Source: Lophius americanus
Taxonomy: Eukaryota; Chordata; Actinopteri; Lophiiformes; Lophiidae
Direction: 5' to 3'
Assembly: GCA_037951165.1 (NCBI GenBank)
Contig: JBBDHG010000187.1
Location: 2,487,501 to 2,551,500, forward strand
DNA length: 64,000 bases
How positions within the stretch are numbered: the stretch's first letter is position 1; every line of letters begins with the position of its first letter. Position numbers and translations under genes: made by a program. A model generated the notes under the pieces. That model ran no database searches, had not been told where the DNA came from, and saw only the letters and a list, made by a program, of their open reading frames with translations. This document shows, piece after piece, positions 1-8,981 of this stretch.

Positions 1-536
1 TTTCCCATCTTTCCTGCTCTCAACAGATCAACTTCAGACCTAAATATTCACTTGCTGCTCTACATATCCAACCCACTGACACGTACCATCAAAGAGACGA
101 TAAATGTTAATCACTTCAACTTTAGTGGTTATAATGTTATGGCGGATCAGTTTATGTTGGTGGAGTAAAAGAAATACAGATTTTTATAAATACTGACTGA
201 TGAATTCCAGGACATAATTTTGGATAGAGACAAACCCTTGTGTATAATTTTTGTAATATAGTTCTTCTACTACTGTCAGTAATCCTGTAGGCTTTTTAAA
301 GTATTTCAGATTTAATAGATTACATCTGTAATCTGTCCTGTACATCAGTCCCATCACTGCCGCACCTGCTCTACACCTAACCTCAAGACGTCACTCACCT
401 CATGGAATGTAGTATTGTCTCTGCTGTCGGTCAGAGCCAGGTGATATTGCTTTGAGGAAGCAGACAGGCAGTGATGGTTCTCGCTCCTGCCAGATGTGAA
501 TTAAGGCCTGTGTCTGTTGTCTTCACCTTTGTCTAG

Positions 537-575
537 TCCCACTGTCCTGTTGCTTCGGAGAAGAAAGTGATTTCA
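537..575 (+). CDS. slain2: possible 39-nt cassette exon of slain2
   Basis: A pyrimidine-rich tract ending in CTAG precedes the stretch, and a good donor GTGAGT follows it. The length is 39 nt. Read in the phase required by the next slain2 exon (two bases, twelve codons, one base), it has no stop and would add about 13 residues including the run LSCCFGEESDF. Entry and exit phases match, so it could be included or skipped without a frameshift. I do not recognise this peptide in SLAIN proteins, so it may be chance. Confidence 0.25.
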
Positions 576-870
576 GTGAGTATTCACTGAGGGTTTGCAC
601 CTTTCTAAATATTGTGATTGTGGTTCCACGCGTGGTTGTATTGATGTGCTTCTATGATCTGTGCCTCTGGTTTCCACCAGTTTACTGTATGTGTGCATCA
701 TCTCTTTCTGTCAACACATCTAGAAGCATAGCAGGCGGCTGATAGAAGTAGTATGTTTCGGAATGTTTTTAAGTGTGTTGTTTAGTTTCTAAACGGGTTT
801 GACATTATGTGTGACAAATGTGGTTAAGAAAGACATTCATAACTGTTGGACAGATGTTTTTGTGATACAG

Positions 871-1104
871 CGCTGTGAAAAAAGAACTGGACCCCCTTCT
901 TGATTTCTTCTGTTTTTGTGTGTCTCATATTCAACTATGTCGGATCTTCAAACAAAACTTTACATAAAATATATCATTACCATGTTTTCTAGTGGGTTTT
1001 ATGCTAATTTAATTGAGTTTGGTTATGTTAATTTATGTTAATTGTGGATCATGACATAAAAATAGAAGAAACCAAATGGGGGTCCAGTACTTCTTCACAA
1101 CTCT
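871..1104. mobile_element. Tc1-derived MITE-like element
   Basis: Two imperfect inverted arms of about 45-50 bp (about 871-920 and 1052-1104) both carry the run CTGGACCCCC, followed by a TTTCTTCT stretch. The ends resemble the terminal repeats of fish Tc1-like transposons, which commonly begin with a GTGAAAAA-type run. There is no room for a transposase between the arms, so this is a deleted, non-autonomous copy. It sits in a slain2 intron. Confidence 0.6.
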
Positions 1105-1252
1105 TTATGTAAATTTTGGATCACTCCATTTTGCTGTTGGTCATACCTCCATTGTCAAACAACCGTCAGACGGAAGACAACAAACTCATAACATCTCTAC
1201 AGATTAAGACTACCTGTTGTATTTAACTGTATTCCTGTTCTGCTGCTTTCAG

Positions 1253-1463
1253 TCCCTTCTCCCAGTAAACTGAGAACTCCAGCCACCCCATCCCCTCTGG
1301 CCTTGAGGCAGCCAGTAAAGGCTACATCCAACCCTGGTTCTGCCAACTCCACTCCCACTCGCTCCCTTGCTCCACCTCGCAGCGGCCTGCCCCGCCCCAG
1401 CGCGTCTTCGACTGGAGGGGGGATCCCTCTGCCTCGCAGCAAACTGGCCCAGCCTGTGCGCAG
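1253..1463 (+). CDS. slain2: slain2 penultimate coding exon (SLAIN motif-containing protein 2)
   Basis: SLAIN2 is a microtubule plus-end tracking protein. It is known to bind EB1, CLIP-170/CLIP-115 and ch-TOG and to promote processive microtubule growth. This exon encodes a Ser/Pro/Arg-rich, basic, probably disordered C-terminal segment containing LPRSKLAQPVRR, a stretch I recognise from the C-termini of SLAIN proteins. The acceptor is CTTTCAG at 1243-1252 and the donor is GTGTGT after 1463. The exon starts in phase 2 and joins the final exon in frame at CGC AG|A TCC. SLAIN1 is the paralogue it could be confused with; the neighbour slc10a4 favours SLAIN2. Confidence 0.85.
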
Positions 1464-1567
1464 GTGTGTACCCTCCTCATATAATGACCTCATCCTGCAC
1501 TTCTGCAGCTATGATCAGCATATAACCGACGAGCCGTGATTATTTTGTTTTTTCCTCATCTTCTCAG

Positions 1568-1631
1568 ATCCCTTCCTGCTCCTCGGACGTACAGCGGCAC
1601 AGGAGAGAACTGGAGAGAAGGCTGTTACTGA
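1568..1631 (+). CDS. slain2: slain2 last coding exon
   Basis: After the acceptor TTCTCAG, this exon reads RSLPAPRTYSGTGENWREGC-Y-stop. It matches the conserved SLAIN C-terminal tail, which in mammals has the form SLPAPKTY...WKDGCY. The stop is TGA at 1629-1631. The tail is short, and the frame continues from the previous exon with no break. The gene is partial here because its N-terminal exons are outside the window. Confidence 0.85.
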
Positions 1632-3022
1632 AGCGGGCCAGCAGGGGGCCCTCCAACCAAACGTCAGAGAAGAAGGAAGCAGACATTACAACATGGCACT
1701 TTATCTACCTTAGATACATTTGAAAGTGAAGAGAGGAAGACTATGTCCCAAATAATATACACAAATCAGAATATACAAAAGGCTTCAAAGAGCACCTCCC
1801 ATCATGCTTCTCTGTGGGCTCCGGCTCTGGAAGAGGTCTGGCATGGAGCAGAAATTGGCCAGAAAATGCCAAAGAAAGCAAACTGACTCCAGCGCCGCCA
1901 GCAGATGACACATCACCTGCCTTGGTTTCACTGCTGTCATCCATCTCACTTCATCACCCAGCTTCCCCCTCCTCCTCCCTCAGGTTGAAATGTTTCATTT
2001 CTCCATCAGTGATGCTGTGCAGGCGGTGAACACCGGTCATGACAAAGGAACAGTGAACCCACCTCTGTGTGGGTCTAACATTTAAGAATCTTTCCTCTTT
2101 TAAAATCAGCCAGAATGTATGCACCAGTTTATTTTGGAAATTATTTATTCAAATTATTTAAGAATTGTGTGTCCAAACATCCGTATCAGTATTTTATTTT
2201 AACATTTCAATTTGCTTGAAACCAACATTTTTAACCTCAACTGAAAGCTAACTCTCCAAAGCGTTTTGTTGTTTTCAGAGTGTCAAACAGGAGCTTGTGA
2301 GCCAAAAACTCAGTCCTGATCTGTACCACAGTTTGCCAAATTCACTCTTTTCCATTCAAGTGCATTGAGTTTGATCTGATTTCTGAAAAGAAACCTTCAA
2401 TTTAAAAAAAAAAAAAAAACTTGTTCATCCTTTGAAACCAGAAAAAGTGGTTAATTAATGTCCCCTAACAGATTCTGTCCGAATGATCCAGGCAGAATGA
2501 AAAAGAAAATGAAATGTGATGCGATAAATAAGTTGAGCTGGGTTTTACCTCTGGTGTGATGAAAACGAGTCAAACATTGTGTCGGTGTGGAGAAAGCCGT
2601 TCTGTTAGTAGGTGTGGTGGTGTCATAAATCTAGTGCCTATAATTTTAAGCTTCAATTGAGTTTGAACCTGTTTTGTTTGTTTATTTGTTTATCATTTTG
2701 TGCCAATTTCTAGGTTTTGCCAATATCATTTGCATCTCTGCTTGTTTGATTTGCTCGCTTGTTTGTTTTTGTAACTGAATCAAATATTGCTTTAAAATTT
2801 TTAAAAAGCGCCTGCATATTTATAAGGAATTCCTCTTTCTGTAAAGGAATCTATTTATTAAGGAGAGGTGCCTCTGGCAGAGCTGGCGTTCAGTGGAAAA
2901 TACAGCGAATGTTGAAAAAAGACATACCACACCTTTTGTGTGAAACTTTTTGTTATTGAATTTTTTTTATATCCACAAACATGACATCTGATCTCCCTGT
3001 GTAAATTCATATTTCAAATAAA
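1632..3022 (+). other. slain2: slain2 3' UTR
   Basis: This AT-rich stretch follows the slain2 stop codon and has no coding content. A canonical AATAAA lies at 3017-3022, just before the LINE fragment, and is the best candidate for the poly(A) signal. The exact cleavage site cannot be seen. Confidence 0.6.
3017..3022 (+). terminator. slain2: slain2 poly(A) signal candidate
   Basis: AATAAA on the + strand about 1.4 kb after the slain2 stop codon. The next recognisable sequence downstream is a LINE remnant, so this is the likely end of the slain2 transcript. Confidence 0.55.
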
Positions 3023-3202
3023 AGCTACAACATTGTTATCTCTGTGGACGTATTTTTTGATCCTCTGAACATTGATGGACAGTAACGATGTTGATTGTGG
3101 TGAGACTCTAATACAACTAAGCAATAGAGAAACTAAATGTTTCCAATAACTGGAGATCAGGCTCCGAAATCATTGTGCTTGACTTTTAGCCCACTTTCTT
3201 TG

Positions 3203-4902
3203 TAGGAAATCTTCTTGTGTACGATCTGGGTGTGTCCGACCACAAGGCCGTCTCCGTTGAATTGTCACTTGTATCCCCTCCACCAAGCCCAAACTTGGTG
3301 CTTCCCAGAAATCTCACAGCAGGAGGTAGAGTTTATCATCAGGACGATGAAATGCCCCACCTTTGCCCTCGACCCCTTTCCTACAGCCCCGGTGAAAACT
3401 AACCTATCTTCCATCAGTCCCCTGATCACCGCTGTAATAAACCAATCCCTCCAGGCCGGTTTATTCCATCTGCCCTAAAATCTGCCATAATCAGACCACT
3501 CCTCAAAAAACCCACTCTCGATCCAGAACTTTTTGCTAATTACAGGCCCATTTCCAAACTCCCATTCCTCTCCAAAGTTCTGAAAAAAGTAGTTGCTGCC
3601 CACATCCAGGACCACCTCAAATACAACAACCTCTTTGAAACCTTTCAGTCTGGTTTCCGCTCCGCCCACAGCACAGAAACAGTTCTGCTTAGAATCACAA
3701 ACAACCTACAGATGGCAGCAGATGCTGGTTCACCTTCCCTCCTGATTCTCCTTCATTTGTCTGCTGCCTTTGACACAGTTGACCATGGAATACTCCTACA
3801 CTGCCTACATCACACCACTGGACTCACTGACACCGCCCTAAACTGGTTTCAATCCTACTTAACCGACAGAACATCCCACAGGTGAGGGGTCCCCCAAGGA
3901 TAACTCCTTGGCCCCATTCTCTTCATACTGTACATGCTCCCCCTTGGCCGTGTCATCAGTCGATATGGACTCTCGTGTCATTGCTACGCTGATGACACAC
4001 AAATCTACCTCAAAACTGACACATGTTCCTCCTCAGCCTCTCCATCCTCATCGTCATCATATTCTCCCCTGTCAACTCTCCGCGCTTGTCTGGAGGAGAT
4101 AAAGGTGTGGATGAAAAAACAACCATCTCCAGTTCAACAGCTCCGGAACCGGAGCAATTTTAATTTTCACCCCACATCAGACCCAGTCTTCGTCCATAAC
4201 CAGTATTACTTTCTCTGGTCATGACATTCCCCTCTCTTCATCAGTCACCAACCTCGGCGTAAGATTCGAACCTCAACTCACTTTTGAATCCCACATCAAA
4301 CACATCTGCAAGATGTCCTTTCACCATCTCAGAAATATTTCAAAACTCTGTTCTTCACTCACCTTGAGTGATGCTGAAAAGCTGGATCACGCGTTTGTCT
4401 CCTCCAGACTGGATTACTGTAACGCACTTCTCATCGGGATCCCTGATAAAAGTCTTCAAAGACTTCAGTATGTTCAGAACAGTGCTGCAAGGATCCTGAT
4501 GAGAGTTCGTAAACACGAACACATCACCCCCGTTCTTCATTCCCTTCATTGGCTTCCCATCTCCAGCAGGATTGATTATAAGATCTCTCTCCTCACTCAC
4601 CAGTGTATCCATGGTAACGCACCCCCCTACCTAAAAGAACTACTCACCCCACTGACCTCAACACGATCCCCCCATTCTACCCACTCATACCGCCTCCTCC
4701 TTCCCCGGACTAAGCTCAGCACCATGGGTGATCGGGCCTTCTGTTCTGCTGCGTGGAATGCCCTCAACATATTTTGTCATATTTTTATTTAATTATTATC
4801 ATATTTTTATTGATGTTTTTATCTGCTTTTACCTTGTAGCACGTTGAGATTTGATCCAAACGTAAAGTATGTTATAAATTAAATGTATTATTATTATTAT
4901 TG
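3203..4902 (+). mobile_element. degenerate L2-like LINE (non-LTR retrotransposon), 5'-truncated
   Basis: The + strand encodes, in shifting frames, the end of an endonuclease domain (VSDHKAVSVEL), then reverse transcriptase landmarks: LKKPTLDPELFANYRPIS, FQSGFRSAHSTET, LSAAFDTVDHG, GVPQG and YADDTQIY with its catalytic ADD. A C-terminal part follows (SSRLDYCNALL, NSAARIL, HWLPI). The 3' end is a short tail leading into ATT repeats at about 4886-4902, as expected for the L2/CR1 group. It is dead: there are several frameshifts, a stop directly after GVPQG, and a deletion between the DRT and GVPQG parts. CR1 or Rex1 clade is the alternative. Confidence 0.85.
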
Positions 4903-4904
4903 TT

Positions 4905-6000
4905 TGTGAGCATGAACTGCTTTTTTGAGGTCCCACCACAGCATGTCTACTGGGTTCAGGTCCAGGCTTTGACTAGGTCATTCTGGAAACTTTGATTTTA
5001 TTTATTTTGAACCCTTCAGAGGTGGGTTATCCTGTTCAGGGTCATTGGGGTTGGAGCCTATCCCAGCTGACATTAGATGAGAGGTTGGGTACACCCAAAA
5101 CAATTCCTCAGTAAACTCAAATTATTTATCTTGGACCTAATCCAAGTTACTAAATTGAATCAACTCAAATTAATTACGTTTTGAACCTTTACCTCAAATT
5201 CAGAGACTGCTGACCTGACAATCTCCCTCAGGATTTTCCGGGAGAGCTCAGATTTCATGTTTTCCACAATATTAGCAACTAGACCCGGCCATAAAACAGC
5301 AGAACATCCCTAAATCCCACTGCCTCCTTCATGTTTGGCTGTAGGTGTGATGTTCTTCTGGTGGAAAGCTGTGTTTGGTTTACACCAGATGTAACGGGAC
5401 CCTGTCTTCAAACCAGTTCAACTTCTCCCTCATCAGTCCACATGATATTCTCTCAAAAGCGCTGCGGTTCATCCAGGTGTGACCCTTACTGGTCCTCTGG
5501 GTTAGAAGCTGCTTTTAAATCCCCACTCTCCCAGGGGCCATATTTTTTGTTAAGTGTCTTTCGAATAGTGGAGCTATGATCTCTGACATTTATTGTGGTC
5601 AGACGCCTGAAGTTTGTTGTTATCTTTGGATTTTAGAGACTTCTTGAAGGAACCTTCACTGTGCTCAGAGAACCACTTCTGGGAAGGTTCATTAATGTTC
5701 CATTATTGTCGCTTAGGGACCTTTCCCAGATTGATTTATTTTAATCACTTCCTCATCTTCTTCTCTTCTGGAATTTCCTTAAACTTTGGCATAATGTGCT
5801 ACCAGTGAGACCCACAAGCCGACCTCCTGCTTCTGAAAATGGTCCATTGAAGTGATGATGTGAATGAACAATGCTGGTAGTGATGGGGTCTGGGCTATGT
5901 TTAGTCCAGCCAGAACCAGTTATGAATGCAGTTTGGTAGTTTTTGGATTTAGGCTCTACAGGGGAAAAAAATACTTTTTTCACATAACTTTAGGATCTCA
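4905..6000 (-). mobile_element. decayed Tc1/mariner-like transposon, minus strand, with a nested insertion
   Basis: Read on the minus strand, the segment shows a decayed Tc1-type transposase. An N-terminal part lies near 5,740-5,790 (KFKEIPEEKK, INQSGKG). A catalytic-core part lies near 5,290-5,470 (ENIMWTDEGEVEL, then VNQTQLS and LQPNMKEAVG), where the first Asp of the DDE/D triad is visible. The C-terminal block DLNPVDMLWWDLKKAVHAH lies near 4,910-4,985. Between the last two parts, about 5,010-5,215 does not match the transposase and looks inserted. Frameshifts and stops make it inactive. Confidence 0.75.
5010..5215. repeat. nested dispersed repeat plus one minisatellite unit
   Basis: The stretch interrupts the Tc1-like transposase remnant. 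Its left part carries TGTTCAGGGTCA and GGAGCCTATCCCAG, a dispersed fish repeat signature that recurs at 61,370-61,440. Its right part (about 5,100-5,175) is, in reverse complement, one unit of the minisatellite at 10.59-10.96 kb, including ACTTGGATTAGGTCCAA. Confidence 0.6.
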
Positions 6001-6854
6001 GTTCTTGAAAATATCAAATAATGCACTATGCTGATCAAAGCAGGTCTTATCCATCCATATATTTTAGGGTGAATTATTTTTCTGTTAAGCCAAGTTCTGA
6101 AGGTGTGATGCTGCAGGTCAAATGTCACTCCTTCACGTTGCGCTGCAACGAAAACAGTGGAAGCAGGGGGAAGATTTTCTGGTGAGTGTAATATACTGTA
6201 ATCCTGAGTGGTTGACGTGACACATCAGTTATGCTACCTAAAATCAGACTCTGTAATGTGTTAGAATAAAATACTCTCTCACAGCTCTAGAAGGGAAAAA
6301 TAGAAATACTCCTGTCGGCCTCTTCTTCACTGAGTGTAGAAGGTATAGGGACAGTGTTATAGCTGGAACAATGCTGGGACGTGCAACTTTTATTTTATTG
6401 ACAAAATGAACGTTAATTTGATTTCCCATTTTCAGCTGATTTATAGTTTGACTTCACCCAGAATGCACTCCCCACTCCAAAGCTTTTAAGCGGACTGTGA
6501 CACATTATGTATTCCACACACAGTGAGTCAGTCTGAGTCACTGACTGGCGCAAACTGTCCTGTCCTTCCACAGCCTCAGCGCCATGAAGACGTGTGACGC
6601 CACTGCCTTTATTTTCACCCTGTGTGGCTGAAATAAAGGCAATAAAAAATGAAATGCAGGCGTTTCCTCCCAGAGGGTCACATTCAGGCACAGAGACACT
6701 AGGTGTGGTCTCATAAATGTATAATGTATTATCGGAGGTCACAGCAGGAGAAGATATTGATATCGATATTTGAATATGATTTAATAGACACTGAATCGAG
6801 AAGAGGCTGTGGATCAGCCCTGCCTAAAGATTAACCAAAGGCTTTTAAGTAGAT
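6001..6854. other. intergenic, no recognisable feature
   Basis: No exon, RNA gene or clear repeat boundary could be recognised between the Tc1-like remnant and the next MITE-like block. Short open frames here have no familiar motif. Two TGAGTCA (AP-1-like) heptamers lie close together near 6,525-6,540. Confidence 0.5.
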
Positions 6855-7375
6855 AAATACCGCACTCTAAAAAAACAAACAGTATTACTTATAGTAAAAT
6901 ACTGGCAGTTGCTGTTGTCAGAGTTTCACCATTAAAAATAAGGTGGAAAAAGTACTTTATTTTACTGTATGTTGCTTTTTTGGCAAATGTAAATCTCATT
7001 ATTGTTCGTTTACAGTATATTTTCATTAAAAAAACAGATATAATTTAAATCTATTTATGGTTAAGATTGACTTAAAATACTCCAGCAACAGCCTACAAAC
7101 ATTTGAGTTTCTTCAAGAACATTGAAGAAAGAAATAACCCACATTTTACTTTGTGGACAAAGTACAAAACTCAACAAATACATACCATATTTTTGAGACA
7201 TTGTTTCTATAGAAATGAAAGTATGTTCTTACTATATAGTGAAAGGTCTGTCTGTATAATTAAATATACTTAAGAGTAAAATCTGTAATTCATACATCAT
7301 TTGACATAATTTTGTATTTTCACGTTAATTTTACCAAAATCATATTTTTCACAGTAATAGTGTTTTCCATATATC
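6855..7375. mobile_element. MITE-like AT-rich repeat
   Basis: The block opens with a CACTCTAAAAAAAC-type end, then AATACTGGCAGTTGCTGTTG, which resembles an abundant fish MITE whose consensus runs CTGTAAAAATACTGGCAG. Near its right end are CACAGTAATAGTG and a run of TTTTAC/GTAAAA motifs. No coding sequence is present. The family name cannot be fixed without a repeat library, and the ends are approximate. Confidence 0.45.
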
Positions 7376-7794
7376 ATGAAATAATGAAAGTTATGTTGTT
7401 TCTTGAGCTAAGCTAGATCAGTGGCTCTACTACTGCTATATTATTTTATTAAGTTTACTTGTGACAGCTCTTTTACTTTGATTCCTAGAAACATTTTTTC
7501 ACTTGTGTTTATTTGCACAAGTCACCTTCTTCAGCTGTGTTGTTTTGGGTGAGACTTATTTATATTTTAAACTTCTTAAACAATATTTCATGTTATAAAA
7601 CATGCCATTATTTGCAGGTTTTATGTTAACATGCCATATTTCTTTGGTGTAAAAAACGTGCAAAAAAAAAGACATCATCTTCTTCATCAGTAGACTCGGG
7701 GTTGGTGAATGATGGATGTAAAATAAGATTCTTCTCTGACTCCAGCAGCAGTCCTGACTGGTCCTGTTGATCTCCAGCCTCATGATGTGTAACA

Positions 7795-7796
<2 letters not shown>

Positions 7797-7836
<40 letters not shown>
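7797..7836 (+). repeat. (CT)n microsatellite
   Basis: About twenty CT dinucleotides lie roughly 620 bp upstream of the slc10a4 start codon. On the minus strand this reads (GA)n. Confidence 0.95.
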
Positions 7837-7840
<4 letters not shown>

Positions 7841-7853
7841 GCTAACTATTAAA

Positions 7854-7865
7854 GCGCGCGCGCGC
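7854..7865. repeat. short (GC)6 tract
   Basis: Twelve bases of alternating GC, 17 bp after the CT repeat. Alternating purine-pyrimidine GC runs can adopt Z-form DNA. It lies about 590 bp before the slc10a4 ATG. Confidence 0.9.
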
Positions 7866-8260
7866 TCAACCAGACACGCACCAGGTCTCGGCGCATAACC
7901 AAAAGAATCAGCTCAAGTGTTCCCGGTTTGCTGCACCATCATGAAAATGAGTTCAATGTTCGTTCACGGAGGCTGATCTTACTCAACCTCCTCACACAAC
8001 TGTCTTCACTGCTTCTCTAACGTGTTTATGGTCCTCCAGAAAAAATGCCAGACGGACCAGCCTCTGCTGGACTGGAGCTAATCTCCAGAGCGGAGAACCT
8101 TCAATATGCATTAATTACATTGATATTTTAGGGACCTTTCTGCGGATATGAGCTCTCCGCACGATAAAAGGGCAGCAAGTGAGTTATTGATTGATTGATC
8201 CATCCAGGCTCTCTGGAAATGACTGAGTGCAGACTCCCTGCAGCTCATGTGCGTCCATCC

Positions 8261-8299
8261 AGCAGCCAATCGGTGACACCAGTCTGACTCAGTGAGTCA
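8261..8299 (+). promoter_or_regulatory. slc10a4: candidate slc10a4 proximal control elements (CCAAT box and double AP-1-like palindrome)
   Basis: AGCCAATCGG at 8264-8273 matches the NF-Y/CCAAT consensus. At 8285-8299 two AP-1 heptamers face each other as TGACTCA-G-TGAGTCA, a perfect 15-bp palindrome. Both lie about 150-190 bp before the slc10a4 ATG. No TATA box is evident, and the transcription start is not visible, so the elements could be promoter or 5' UTR. Confidence 0.4.
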
Positions 8300-8451
8300 A
8301 CCATCAGAGCCATGGCACCATTACATCCTCCGACCACCGGCCCCCCCACTGCTGTCTTATTAGTGGCAGTGCGCCACTAGGGGAATCATTTACGCACGGG
8401 CACCGACAAGCACAGACCCACTGTGGAGACACTCAGCCCTCCTGTCGCGCC

Positions 8452-8981
8452 ATGGGGAACTCCAGCCTGTGGGATGGTGATGGACAGAGTGCTGGATTCA
8501 TAGACTTTCTTCTGTCGGACACCTTGGAAGAACTTGTGGACTCTCCAGGAGGCGCTACATTAGCTGGTTTGGTGTCCAGCGGTGCCATGTTCCGTGAAGG
8601 CAGCAGACTTAGGAGCGCAGGTGGGTCTGAGTTTATGGCCGCCCCTCAGACGGAAGCCCCCCACATTATGCCTGCATTCTGGGATTCCCCGCTCAGTCAT
8701 GGGATCAATGTGTTCGTGGGACTCGTTCTTTGCTTCACCATGCTTGGGCTGGGCTGCACGGTGGACGTCAGTCAGCTCGGGCAACACATCCGCAGACCCA
8801 TCGGGGTGCTGCTGGCTCTGGTGTGTCAGTTTGTCATCATGCCTCTGGTAGCCTTCCTGCTGGCTTTGATCTTCTCTCTGGATGATGTGGCAGCCATGGC
8901 TGTGCTCCTGTGTGGCTGCTGTCCGGGAGGAAACTTATCCAACATTATGTCTCTGCTGGTGCACGGGGAGATGAATCTCAG
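8452..8981 (+). CDS. slc10a4: slc10a4 coding exon 1
   Basis: This exon encodes the N-terminal extracellular region and the first helices, through CPGGNLSNIMSLLVHGEMNL. The donor is GTAGTC after 8981, leaving phase 2. Confidence 0.93.

Larger units (their letters stand above)
1..1252 (+). other. slain2: slain2 intronic sequence (upstream of penultimate exon)
   Basis: No long coding exon is visible here. The stretch precedes the penultimate slain2 exon, so it is read as intron; the earlier slain2 exons lie left of the window. It contains one MITE-like inverted-repeat element at about 871-1104 and one possible 39-nt exon at 537-575. Both are listed separately. Confidence 0.6.

Noticed and set aside
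4313..4792. 159-residue open frame as a host gene
   Set aside because: It is the C-terminal part of an L2-like LINE reverse transcriptase (SSRLDYCNALL, HWLPI), not a host protein.
8303..8320. RE1/NRSF-like site (TCAGAGCCATGG) upstream of slc10a4
   Set aside because: Only the left half resembles the consensus; the right half (expected ACAGCGCC) does not match.
8560..8851. Open frames in other frames and on the minus strand inside slc10a4 exon 1
   Set aside because: They overlap a clear SLC10 coding exon and lack any conserved peptide; GC-rich coding DNA commonly leaves such frames open.
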